The notes under the pieces: generated by a model
Told to the model about the DNA's origin: nothing
Database searches by the model: none
Seen by the model: only the letters and a program-made list of their open reading frames with translations
In this document: piece after piece, positions 35,530-44,609 of the stretch
Position numbering within the stretch: the stretch's first letter is position 1
Layout: each line of letters starts with the position of its first letter
Translations under genes and position numbers: made by a program
Assembly (NCBI GenBank): GCA_030248295.1
Contig: JASANH010001061.1
Location: 62,001-126,000 of the forward strand
DNA from: Mesodorylaimus sp. YZB2_4
Lineage: Eukaryota > Nematoda > Enoplea > Dorylaimida > Dorylaimidae
DNA length: 64,000 nt
Reading direction: 5' to 3'

Positions 35530-36943
35530 CAGAAGACTGGCTGATCAGAAGGTACGAAAGTCGCATTTTTCTGCCTTTACACTCTTCTCAGAATTATTGT
35601 AGCGTTCGCTCCCTCGTACGACAAACGCCTGGCCTCGCGCAAAGTCGCAGGATCTCCATTTTCAGGCCATTTTTCTCGAGATTTTTAGCACAAGATGAGC
35701 TAATGTCTGCGACAACTTTGTACAGAAAAGTTCGCTCTATCAAATAGATATACCGTACTTTCAAGGCTTGACTCAGCGAGTTTAGTTTTTCACAAAGATT
35801 TTCGTGAATTTCTGAGATACGAATTTAAAAAGACTAAAGAATCTTAAAAAAAGCGGCGAAAACAAAGAAAAAAGACCCAGTTGATAAAGAACATTTTTCT
35901 CTACAAAATTTTCAATGACATGAATCAACCAGCTGAAAGTTCATCGGCTAGAAATCACGCTGCAGAACCCCCATCAACCCCATGCTGCAAAACCAGCTGG
36001 CCTAGTGACGTCAGAAGCTGCTGGGTTTTGGTGAGTGGTCCCAAACCTCTTGACGCTCAGAGGCTGGATACTAGGTTTGGTCATCTCGGATCTTTAAAAA
36101 ACTTGATTAATTGTAATTTTTAAAGCTTGACGCCATTTTCTTAATTAACCTTAAAAACTCATAAAATAGTTCCTGTCCTGAGGCATTTTAGAAAAGCCAC
36201 TGAGTGACACTTCGAATAAAGTTGATACAGTTGCTTGAATAGGGGCCCCCTCATTGTCGGCCTCGGTGGAGGCACTTTCGTGTTATAAGCGCCACAAGTG
36301 AATATATTATGATTATCCGCATTTAACCACGAACAAACTCACAAGTTAGAAATGCAAGCGTGAGCGATGCCTGGTTACAAGGAACATGTGGGCCGTCAAG
36401 TAAGAACACGTTGAAAGTATAGAGAACTGCGGGCAATAAATCACAAGCCTCACGAACGAGCGTTTCACCACGACTTTTTCTGGCCCTTGTAAAAAGCGGA
36501 CATGTGAAAGATGGAGGCAGAACCTGTAAATCAGTCCCAATTCAGAAAGCTGCAGCGCATTGATTTTTTAGAAGGTGAGGGGGCATGGTGCTTTGATAAG
36601 TTTCAGTGCACTTTAGGACCAGAAGCATGCAGGGCTATAGAACGTCAAAAATGAAAGAGAGAACATATCATATGGAGTCCGTCAAATATGCTCTCGAAAC
36701 CAGCCAAAAGTGCCCCAGGCTACATTCAACGGCACGTCATTCCAGAGAGATATCGAAGAATGCAAAAAACACTGCTTATACGATTCCAGATGATGACGTG
36801 GCACAATCAGATGGTGATCAGTATCGGCTAATCGATTCATGCACGAACAGTGGAATCTTTCATGAATAAAACGACTGTTACTAAAGTCATGGTGGCCGTG
36901 TTAAAATTTATAAAACTGACACAGTTTTAATCGCCTCCTGCGT
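35530..36943. other. Intergenic upstream of the mucin-like gene
   Basis: Promoter of the minus-strand mucin-like gene is expected near 35530-35700. A hAT-like end (GTAGCGTTCGCTCC, 35599) occurs without a visible partner. An open frame of 87 codons at 36606-36869 has no recognised domain. I see nothing else. Confidence 0.35.
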
Positions 36944-37535
36944 TCAAGATAAAGATGACCAGCCAGACAGTGTCGAAGCGTCATCATAAGAAATCGTAAA
37001 ATTGTCAAGAAAAAGGCGAACTGCATAAAACTGCACTCGTTTCAATTCATCAATGTCACGTTTTAAAACTGGATCCCAGACGACACTACCATACTCCAAT
37101 ACAGAACGTATACAAGACTGGTAAACTGATCCAAAAACAGTGGGAGAGATATTCCTGCCCAGCTTACGCCTGAGAGCTCCAATCATGTTCATACTTTTGC
37201 GGATCAGATTAGAAATATGCTCAGAAAATTTCATATCCTCAGAAAAAGTAAAGCCAAGATAGGTTACCTGATCAAAAAATTCCTCTTTTTGCCCACAAAA
37301 AGGAATCTGGAAGTCAAGGCAGTTTGTCATGTCCATATCAAAAAACCATTGCTTGCAATGTTGTCGTGTTGAAATGCGATTTGCGATGCGAAATGCAGCT
37401 TGCGATTTTGTCGTATTAAAATCTGGTCCTGATGCTTTGACCCAGGCTTCGATAAAAGCAATGGCTGGCTGGATTAATTCTGCGAAGTTAGTGAAGCTGC
37501 CAAATGGAATAAATAAACCAGTGTCGTCGGCGCAA
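36944..37535 (-). mobile_element. 5'-truncated LINE, reverse transcriptase C-terminal part
   Basis: The minus strand encodes CADDTGLFIPFGSFTNFAEL (the YADD box with Tyr to Cys), then [53 protein letters not shown] and SVLEYGSVVWDPVLKRDIDE, ending at a stop at 36944. This is the standard order after the catalytic box of non-LTR reverse transcriptases. Stops appear just upstream of the box, consistent with 5' truncation. The family is shared with 13585-14290. Confidence 0.75.
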
Positions 37536-37589
37536 TTCTTGGATAATTATTACGCCACTTGGCCCAAAAAAATAAATTATTTGGTATCA

Positions 37590-38035
37590 CCAAAAAGTCG
37601 CATTCACACTAGCGCCGTTACTGAGTAACTTTTTTAGTGCGATCAGTATCTGGTTTTCGTGATACCGAGTAACTGGGCACAGGTGTCGATCCGTGCCCGA
37701 TTACTCGTTACTCGGTACGGCCGGGACGCGGCCGAGATGAGCGATGCGATCGCGCGTACCCAGTATCTGTACCTGGTAGCGTGTGGTTTGCAGCTTCAAC
37801 GTCGCGCCACTACAGCGATCTTCAGACCAGTTTTGCTGTTTTCTACAGTATGCTATGGCTGCAACCATTAAAGGCCGCCCTGCATACTAAGTACAATGCG
37901 CATTGCATCCAGGCGCGTGCTTACTTAGTAAGCTGGCGTGCGATCCAGTGGCGCGTTACTGAGTATCGATACCTAGTACGTACCAAGCAGAGTACTTGGT
38001 ACCCGTACCGAGTACAAGTGCGACTTCGGCCTGAC
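37590..38035. mobile_element. Possible TIR element with TACTCGGTAC-type internal repeats
   Basis: The left side reads aaagtcgcattcacactagc and the right side gtgcgacttcgg, a short inverted match. The inside carries many palindromic GAGTAC, CTCGGTAC and GTACCGAGTAC segments. No target duplication was found, so this is tentative. Confidence 0.35.
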
Positions 38036-38159
38036 TTGGATTGCTTGTAACTTGGTGAAACCTGGCCCAGATCGTTTCGCCCGCCACCTGGTGACTATGT
38101 TTTGCACTGTTAGAAGCCACTGGTTGACGCTGTGGAGTTTTGCAACGAGTTTAATTCTC

Positions 38160-40804
38160 CGTTATCACATTCACTTGCTGGTTACAAGTACAGAATATAT
38201 GCATCGTCACTTAAAGCATTGAACAGAGTATCGACCCGAGTATCCCATTTTGGCACTTGAATAAGCTGGCTGGCACGGCAGACCTGGACAGGGCCTAATC
38301 CACCCACTCCCCACGCTGGCATCGCGACTGCATCACGTTCACATTCTGATGAAGTCGCTGGACCAAATCTGCAATCGACTTGACAATCAGGCGTTTCTGC
38401 TCTTCCTTGCAATAATAACTGCCACGGCAGGACCAGTCGCAGCCTGGCCCAGTCAGTTGCAGTTGCACATTCTGTTTCCGGTAGTCCACTGGCTGCCCCA
38501 GTATTGCCAGTTTGAAGTGTTGCATGGAGCAGAGGCGGTCGGTGAGCGCGATGTGGGCATACTCTGCGAAATAGTTCAATGCGGCGGCGTGCCTCCCTTC
38601 CATTCCGTTTCTTAGAAGTTGTTCGAGCAGCCACAAGGCTTGTCTGACCGAGGAGGCCATTTCGTCGAGGCCCATCAGCTGAAACAACCAGAGTCGAGCT
38701 CGATTCCTAGGCTTTGCAGGACAGTATAGACCAATTGGCCAGCGACAGAAAACGGGTGGGGAAAGCAGGTGGATGCAGAGATGTTGTCTCAGTCATGGTC
38801 ATACCATAACCTGCCAGTGCGAGGACATGTCTTCGGGCATTCTAGGCACGACAATCGGGACAATGGGTCAGCCCCGTTCAGATTTTCCCAAAATACAATG
38901 CTCGTGCGCCCTCGGCGGCCAAAACACATTTGATTCGGCCACTCACCTGTTCCTGAGTCGTCGTGCCGGGCTCTATCGGACTAGGCAGACGGGGCAGACA
39001 CTGCTGGAACGGCCGCAAAAGTCCCACGTACACTGGATAGTGCCTGCGATTACCCTTTTCTGGTTCGCCCTGAAACAGAAGGAAGATTCAGCTGACTCGA
39101 AGAATACTGGCTGCAAGAATCAGGGGAAAAATTTGTGGTCGACTGAGCAGGTTTGGCCAGCAGCAAGTTCAGGAGGGCACACTCACTAGCAGGTTCATCA
39201 TTTCTGTCGTGGCGGCCTTAAAGTTGCTCACTTCGCTGGTACCGTAGCTCAGCTGGCCCAGCAGCACGCAAGGCGTCAGTCCAGCTTTGGACTCGGCGCA
39301 GGCTCTTCTCCTGCCGCCTTCATCAGAACGCAGTCTGCACTGGCAGTCGAGGACACTGGCCCGGCAGACCACAGCCAGCACGGCCCACAGGCACGTCTGA
39401 TTGGACAGCATTGCAACCAGTCGCATAAGCAGATCAGTGTGAACTATCCATTTCCACCTGCTGGGCGCTGCTTATATGGCCTTTTTGTGAATAGTGGCAA
39501 TTACGACGCGGATTGCGCTGACTCGTCGTCATCTCTGTTTGCCATTGTGTTGTCTGTTTATGCTTTTCGCCAGCTTGAGCGGGCACTGGCAGGATCATGT
39601 CGAGTGGGCAGTGTGTGCGCAGTGATTGCGAGTTGCGCGCTCCCTGCCCGTCCAATGCGGGACGGAAGTGACACTGTTGCATCGACAGTGTCACAGGCAT
39701 CTGTTACCAGAATAATCGGGGGCCCAGTGCTCGAACGCGCGTGCCGTTAGTGGAACGCTTTATCAGGTAAACAATTTCCGACACGCCTTATCACTGCTTG
39801 TCGCCTGACGCAATTGTTGCGTTCATGCAAGGGGCATCCGAGGATCATACAGGATCATCATACTGTAGTTAGTAAAATGAAGGCGGTGGTTTTTGCGCAA
39901 ACTTCTTTTCGAAGACATGCGGTGTGTAGAAGAGCAGCTTGTCAGTATTTTGAAAAAATTGAGCTAAAATTAGACGCTGCCTCGTGTCAAAGGGGTGGTG
40001 ATTGGGTGCAGTGTGGCATGTATATTGCCAAAAAAAGAATACGAGTACATTCGTTGTCTGTGTGAACCAAACTTAAGTCAGGTCGCTCCTTAAAGCTACA
40101 GTAGGGCGGGGTTGGGGTGACCTTCAAGGTGGGTATGCTGTGATATGTACATTAGTCCTCACAGAAGACAAGGTCGGCGAACTTCGTTTTGCTAAAATCC
40201 GTAATCCCAATTTAAAAAATGCGAGAGTCGAATTTCAGAGAAAATTGCACGCACTTTGCGCATTTTTGCGTGTGATGCGCAGGATGGCAGCTTACTGTAA
40301 GCGCAAGGATTTTTTAGTAAACTGGTAAAAACTAGAAAAGTAGAAAAGTAGTTTTTTTCCCAGCTTCTTTGAGAATCACCAACGTGATTGACTTCTTATG
40401 CGTGACTTGAAATGAAATATCGCTTCGCCAAATATATGTAGTTTAAAAATAATGTGGCATGTGTTTCGATTTTGGTGCTGGAACTGAAACGACCCGGGCG
40501 GGAGTTTTCGTCCCCCTTGGGTGGCAGAGAAGAGCCGAAAAATTTCAGACTAAACACAAGCATACAGTTAGAAGGCGTGTAGTGTTTGTCCTGTCTAGGC
40601 CTGGACTTGCCTTTTGTACAACCTGAACAACATCATCCTGTCCACAGACCTCGACTATTCCAGTTTGGTCGCCCAGAAGGGCATTTCTGGCTCGTCCTTG
40701 GTTGTGCCAACGTTCTGCCCATGGCTCTATACTTAAGTATATAGGCATGGTTCTGCCGGGTGCGGGTCTAATGAAAGGACGTTGATGTGGCAGGTTTCCT
40801 GGTG
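38160..40804 (-). repeat. Arm B of the 2.7 kb inverted duplication (partner 1396-4155)
   Basis: This is the inverted copy of arm A. Beyond its outer end, 40805-40930 contains a second, diverged partial copy of the segment at 39890-40015 (gcgcaaacttcttttcga, then acatgcggtgtgt, then gtcagtattttg), so a small tandem repeat lies at this border. Confidence 0.85.
38295..39426 (-). CDS. Secreted cysteine-containing protein, copy B
   Basis: Three exons, 39187-39426, 38947-39069 and 38295-38678, have the same lengths and phases as copy A and give 248 residues. Differences from copy A that I can see are G66V, L100P, E153A and E248D. The signal peptide, all ten cysteines and splice sites are intact, so it should be functional. 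The first donor is CTA|GTGAGT where copy A has CTG|GTGAGT. It shares the family features described for copy A: exported, unknown function. It lies between the receptor A/mucin region and the tRNA-Leu gene. Confidence 0.8.
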
Positions 40805-40809
40805 GGACT

Positions 40810-41220
40810 TGCGCAAACTTGCGTTTTTGCGCAAACTTCTTTTCGAGGACATGCGGTGTGTGGAAGAACACCTTGTCAGTATTTTGGATAAATTGAGCTC
40901 AAATTAGAGTAGCCTCGCGTCAAATGGGTGGCGATTTGGCATACGTCGAAACTTTGCGAAGAACACGAATAACGTTAGTTTATGTGAACTCACAATGAGC
41001 TGTGCCGTTATATGGCATTTTTCGTATTTCGAGATTACAGCCAAGGAACAGTTAGACTGTATTTGCTCCAATGAGGCACTTCGGTCGGTTCAATAGATCG
41101 TAAGGCCCCAATCCTTTTTAGCGCAGCTTCATACTGCAAGAATAACGAGAAAATTCCGCCCAATTTATAAAAAACGTAATTCTGCGCTCTATATAGTTAT
41201 TGATAATTTTAAAAACATTT
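40810..41220. other. Intergenic, diverged tandem remnant then unassigned
   Basis: The left third is the partial tandem copy described for arm B. The rest holds nothing recognised before the tRNA gene. Confidence 0.4.
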
Positions 41221-41332
41221 GACACCGGTGGGATTTGAACCCACGCCTGTATACACAGACCAGAACACTCACCGCGTTCAGCGGAAGCTCATTGCTTGAG
41301 TCTGGCGCCTTGGACCGCTCGGCCACGGTGTC
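41221..41332 (-). tRNA. tRNA-Leu(CAA) with an intron
   Basis: The minus strand folds as a class II tRNA. The acceptor stem is GACACCG with CGGTGTC. The A box is GTGGCCGAGCGGTC, and CCAGA with TCTGG forms the anticodon stem around CTCAAG|T, so the anticodon is CAA. The T arm is GGGTTCAAATCCCAC. An intron of about 29 bp follows the base after the anticodon, the usual place. tRNA-Leu(CAA) is one of the tRNAs that commonly carry introns in eukaryotes. No CCA is encoded. Confidence 0.93.
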
Positions 41333-42242
41333 GATATATCCCTTACAAGTGTTTTAGCCTATACAAGAAAGAATTTAAACTGCCCACTCTAGCTCGCAGC
41401 AGCAGCTGCTGATAAGCTCACCGCCAGTTTGGCATCCACGCGGGAGCACTCGCAGAGCACAATATTCTCTTCGCGGAACGCCCAAGCCGCACCAAATGGC
41501 ATGCACTAAATGTCGGGACTTGGCTGGCTGCTTACAGCTAATCGATGCGATGTTATTAGCAGCTAATGCCTACCTCCCATGACGAAGTAATGCACTGAGC
41601 TTCCATCAGTGTATGTAGTCTCCTGTAGTCCTGTCTCGTGTAACCTTTCTTGTCTCGCCCAACTGACTTGTTCTACACTCGCTTTTTTGAGATGCGATGA
41701 GGCGAAGGCCGCGCGTGGTTATACTGCATCCTGTGCTCATTTTTTCGGCGTCATCCCATTGCCAGGTATGTTTTTTCTTCTCCAACTCAGGTTACCCAAC
41801 CTTCTTTTTTCACTTTTCAATTGTAAGGTTGACTCCGTGCATACCAAACTCGTCAGCTGGTCCGCGCTCTTTTCATATTGAAAAGGCTTGTCATGAGCAC
41901 CTTATTGAAATATGAAGCCTAAACCAGTCGCTTCCAATCAAACTTAACTTACTTCTTTGTCACATAATTTGCACTACCGATAACTCAGTCTGGGCGTGGG
42001 CAAACACGTTGGCTAGCCACCCATTCTGGTCTAGTGCACGCCTTTTGTACACACACGCTACTCTTTTCTGTCAGACATTCCTTTCTAGAAAAGGTCGCGA
42101 GCGAAGACCAGTTTGCTAGTGACTGTCTCGTACACACCTATCTCCATGTGAAAAGAGGACTAGTCGTTTTCCAGCCGCCAATTCCCTTCTTCCCACTCTG
42201 CACAGTATTACATCGACCAACTCTCGCAGTACGAGTTTACCA
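41333..42242. other. Upstream region of the EGF-type gene, possible first exons
   Basis: At 41697-41765 an ATG opens a short signal-like sequence (VVILHPVLIFSASSHCQ) ending at CAG|GTATGT. Its phase does not fit any acceptor I could find for the gene at 42243, so I do not join them. The frame of that gene is open upstream of its first ATG to about 42150. Confidence 0.3.
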
Positions 42243-43199
42243 ATGGCCACTCGCAACACCACCTTTTGTCCGGGCGTCCGTGCTGATAATCATTGTTACT
42301 GTACCACTGATTTCAAATTTAGACATCCCAATTCGTGCGATGTTGAATGCGTGGAATTTCGTATTAGTAGCACTGAGAAATTACCCTACGCCGGGTGTGT
42401 ATGTCCCGATTATACGGCTGGAGCACAATGCCAATATACTTTATGTCATTATACAACTTCGAAGAAAATTAAAGAAGAATATTATCAATTATTTTGTTTA
42501 GATGGATATCAAAATAATATTACTTCTATTTCTGATAAAATTACAGTCAACGAAACTTGCGAGAACACGCCCAATTTATATGATCGGAAACCGATCGATT
42601 TCCCCATGTGTCCGTGCTTGAATAATGGTTATCGATTGGCCGACAACGTGTCCGATGGAAATCTCACCTGCCTGTGCACGGGTGGCTATTCGGGAAGTTT
42701 ATGTCACATCGAGCCGCCCAAGTTCGAACGACCATCACCGGGACCCACTATCGGCGTCATGGCTTTCCTGGCGGCCGTATTCGTAGTGATCGGATTAGCC
42801 TTATGGTATAGGAAGAGGCAAAATATGAAAAGATACGCCAAGATGTATCAATTAGACCCAGTCGATAATACTAAGAAACGTACATTTGTATTCGTCCCCC
42901 TGAAGTCACCCGCCCGAGCGACAACGGCTGTGGCTAGCGACCAGCAATCGCCGACTACGCCTGGTTCGGCGCGCTCGAAGACTCGTCGGGGGACGCTGAG
43001 TGTTCTGTTCGCTGGCCGACACGATCAGAAACCGACGGGTGGCAGGAAGAAACGGGCTAAGCCAGCCCAAGCTGTTCCAACTGTGTTTGAAGGGGTCGAG
43101 GATCAAGGAGGCGGTCAGCAACCGACACCAGCTTTCGATGATCAGTTCGCAGCGGCACCTCAATACCAGGCGTCCGGGATGGGAATGGGCATGACATAG
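42243..43199 (+). CDS. EGF-type single-pass membrane protein
   Basis: An open frame of 318 codons begins at an ATG at 42243. The extracellular part has about 160 residues with many cysteines. One clear EGF-like module reads CPCLNNGYRLADN then LTCLCTGGYSGSLCH (C-x-C...C-x-C-x8-C spacing), and a first, less regular one ends CVCPDYTAGAQCQYTLC. N-glycosylation sequons (NTT, NIT, NVS, NLT) are present. The helix VMAFLAAVFVVIGLALWY then leads to a basic tail (RKRQNMKRYAK) rich in Ser, Pro and Arg, ending GMGMGMT. There is no signal peptide in this frame, so at least one upstream exon is likely missing from my model. The cytoplasmic half has no recognised domain. Role as an adhesion or receptor protein is inferred from topology. 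Confidence 0.7.
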   Translation: MATRNTTFCPGVRADNHCYCTTDFKFRHPNSCDVECVEFRISSTEKLPYAGCVCPDYTAGAQCQYTLCHYTTSKKIKEEYYQLFCLDGYQNNITSISDKITVNETCENTPNLYDRKPIDFPMCPCLNNGYRLADNVSDGNLTCLCTGGYSGSLCHIEPPKFERPSPGPTIGVMAFLAAVFVVIGLALWYRKRQNMKRYAKMYQLDPVDNTKKRTFVFVPLKSPARATTAVASDQQSPTTPGSARSKTRRGTLSVLFAGRHDQKPTGGRKKRAKPAQAVPTVFEGVEDQGGGQQPTPAFDDQFAAAPQYQASGMGMGMT

Positions 43200-43360
43200 A
43201 GTGCAGTAGGTCCTAGGGGTCTTGTGAGTAGCTGTGACAGGAGAGCATATGGTGTATTATATTGCAGAAATGCGACAGGATGAGTAGGGCGTAGGCTGCA
43301 GAATCGGGTTGACATCTGATCATGTGTGCTCTTTATGTTGCTCCGAGTAAGTGATCATAG

Positions 43361-43436
43361 CCGCCGTATCACCAATCACCAAGAATAGCGAATGTAACTC
43401 AAATGCATGTTTCGAGTGGGTGAGGTGATACGGCGG
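43361..43436. repeat. 76-bp hairpin with 13-bp perfect arms
   Basis: CCGCCGTATCACC at 43361-43373 is the exact complement of GGTGATACGGCGG at 43424-43436. The loop contains aagaatagcgaatgtaactc, which recurs with one change at 43776, followed there by catgtttcgactgggtga. Confidence 0.6.
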
Positions 43437-44017
43437 ATCGGACTAGTTTGTACAATTCGATTATCCAACTTAATCCAATGATAACGTTTGTTTCAATTCC
43501 GAGGCCTAAATGCCACCTCGTAGTGCACTTCGTGGCATGGTGTCTGCAAAACAGATATAAATTTAGTGACTCATTCTATTTGAATGCAGCGAATTCCAGC
43601 GCCGCTGCTATGCGCTGTCACGCACAACAAACAGAGCCCCTGGGCAACTTTGCCTTCGCAAAGGGCGTTGTTCTCCAACGATATTTGTCTTATTTGGATC
43701 ATCATTCATTTTTTGCGCTCTTGCGAGCAATGAAAACTGGCAGATTCCACTTTAGCGGTGCCCTGTCGCACAGACAAGAATAGCGAATGTTACTCAAATG
43801 CATGTTTCGACTGGGTGAAAGCGAAAAATCATGTGCCATACTGGATTTCGGCACACTTTTTTGCACGCTCGCCGCAACATCAAGAAGTGCTGTTAAAAGT
43901 CATTTTTTATGCTTCAAGGGTTTACAATACAAGCAAATTATTTGGGGACCCTGTCTCTTTCATACAGCGTGCTCGTGTTTGACTTTCTGTCTCTTTCACC
44001 CAGAAAATGGTTCGACA

Positions 44018-44242
44018 TTTAAATTCGCGCCAAACGGCCTCTCCACGCTCAGGTTCGTATTGGAATGGAATGGACATGTGTGCGCGTTTACGCCACACGC
44101 CTCAAAAGACAGGAGGGCTCAAAATAAGTGTTTTCCGTCTATCAAAATCGTAGGAAAAATGTTTTTGGGACACGCGCACGCATGTCCATTCCAGCACGAA
44201 CCAGAGTGTGAAGAGGCCGTTTGGCGCCAATTTAAATATTAC
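44018..44242. repeat. Foldback element, arms of about 70 bp
   Basis: The left arm starts ATTTAAATTCGCGCCAAACG and the right arm complement starts ATTTAAATTGGCGCCAAACG. The match continues through GGCCTCT and TGGAATGGACATG. A loop of about 75 bp separates the arms. No target duplication was found. Confidence 0.65.
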
Positions 44243-44609
44243 CGTAGTTTTATCCTCTTTGGAGCCAAGGAGAGACCGCGTGCGGGATTTAGGGCGTCAA
44301 TGATTTGTCTAAAGGTTTAGTAAGCCCCTTCAGCAAGAAAGTTGACTTTAGTGGCTCTTTGAGCGCACTAAATTAGAAAGGTAGTAGATGATCTTAAATA
44401 TGCTGCATGGAATCTCATTTCAAGCGCGGGGTAATTTTAAATACCGTACAGGCTAGAGGGAAACCAGAAACTCATTATTTCCACGAGGCATGTTTTGTCA
44501 CTAATGTATCGAATGTTTATCATACATTAACAGCAAGCTTTATCACACATACAGTACGTATCACGGGTATATGTACAGTAGAACGTATCACGTTGGATTG
44601 GCGGATTTT

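Larger units (their letters stand above)
43200..44609. other. Intergenic with several small inverted repeats
   Basis: It holds the hairpin at 43361-43436, the foldback at 44018-44242 and a direct repeat (43380-43422 and 43776-43817), listed separately. No gene is supported. Confidence 0.4.

Noticed and set aside
41697..41765. Signal-peptide-like first exon for the EGF-type gene
   Set aside because: Its phase does not match any acceptor before 42243.
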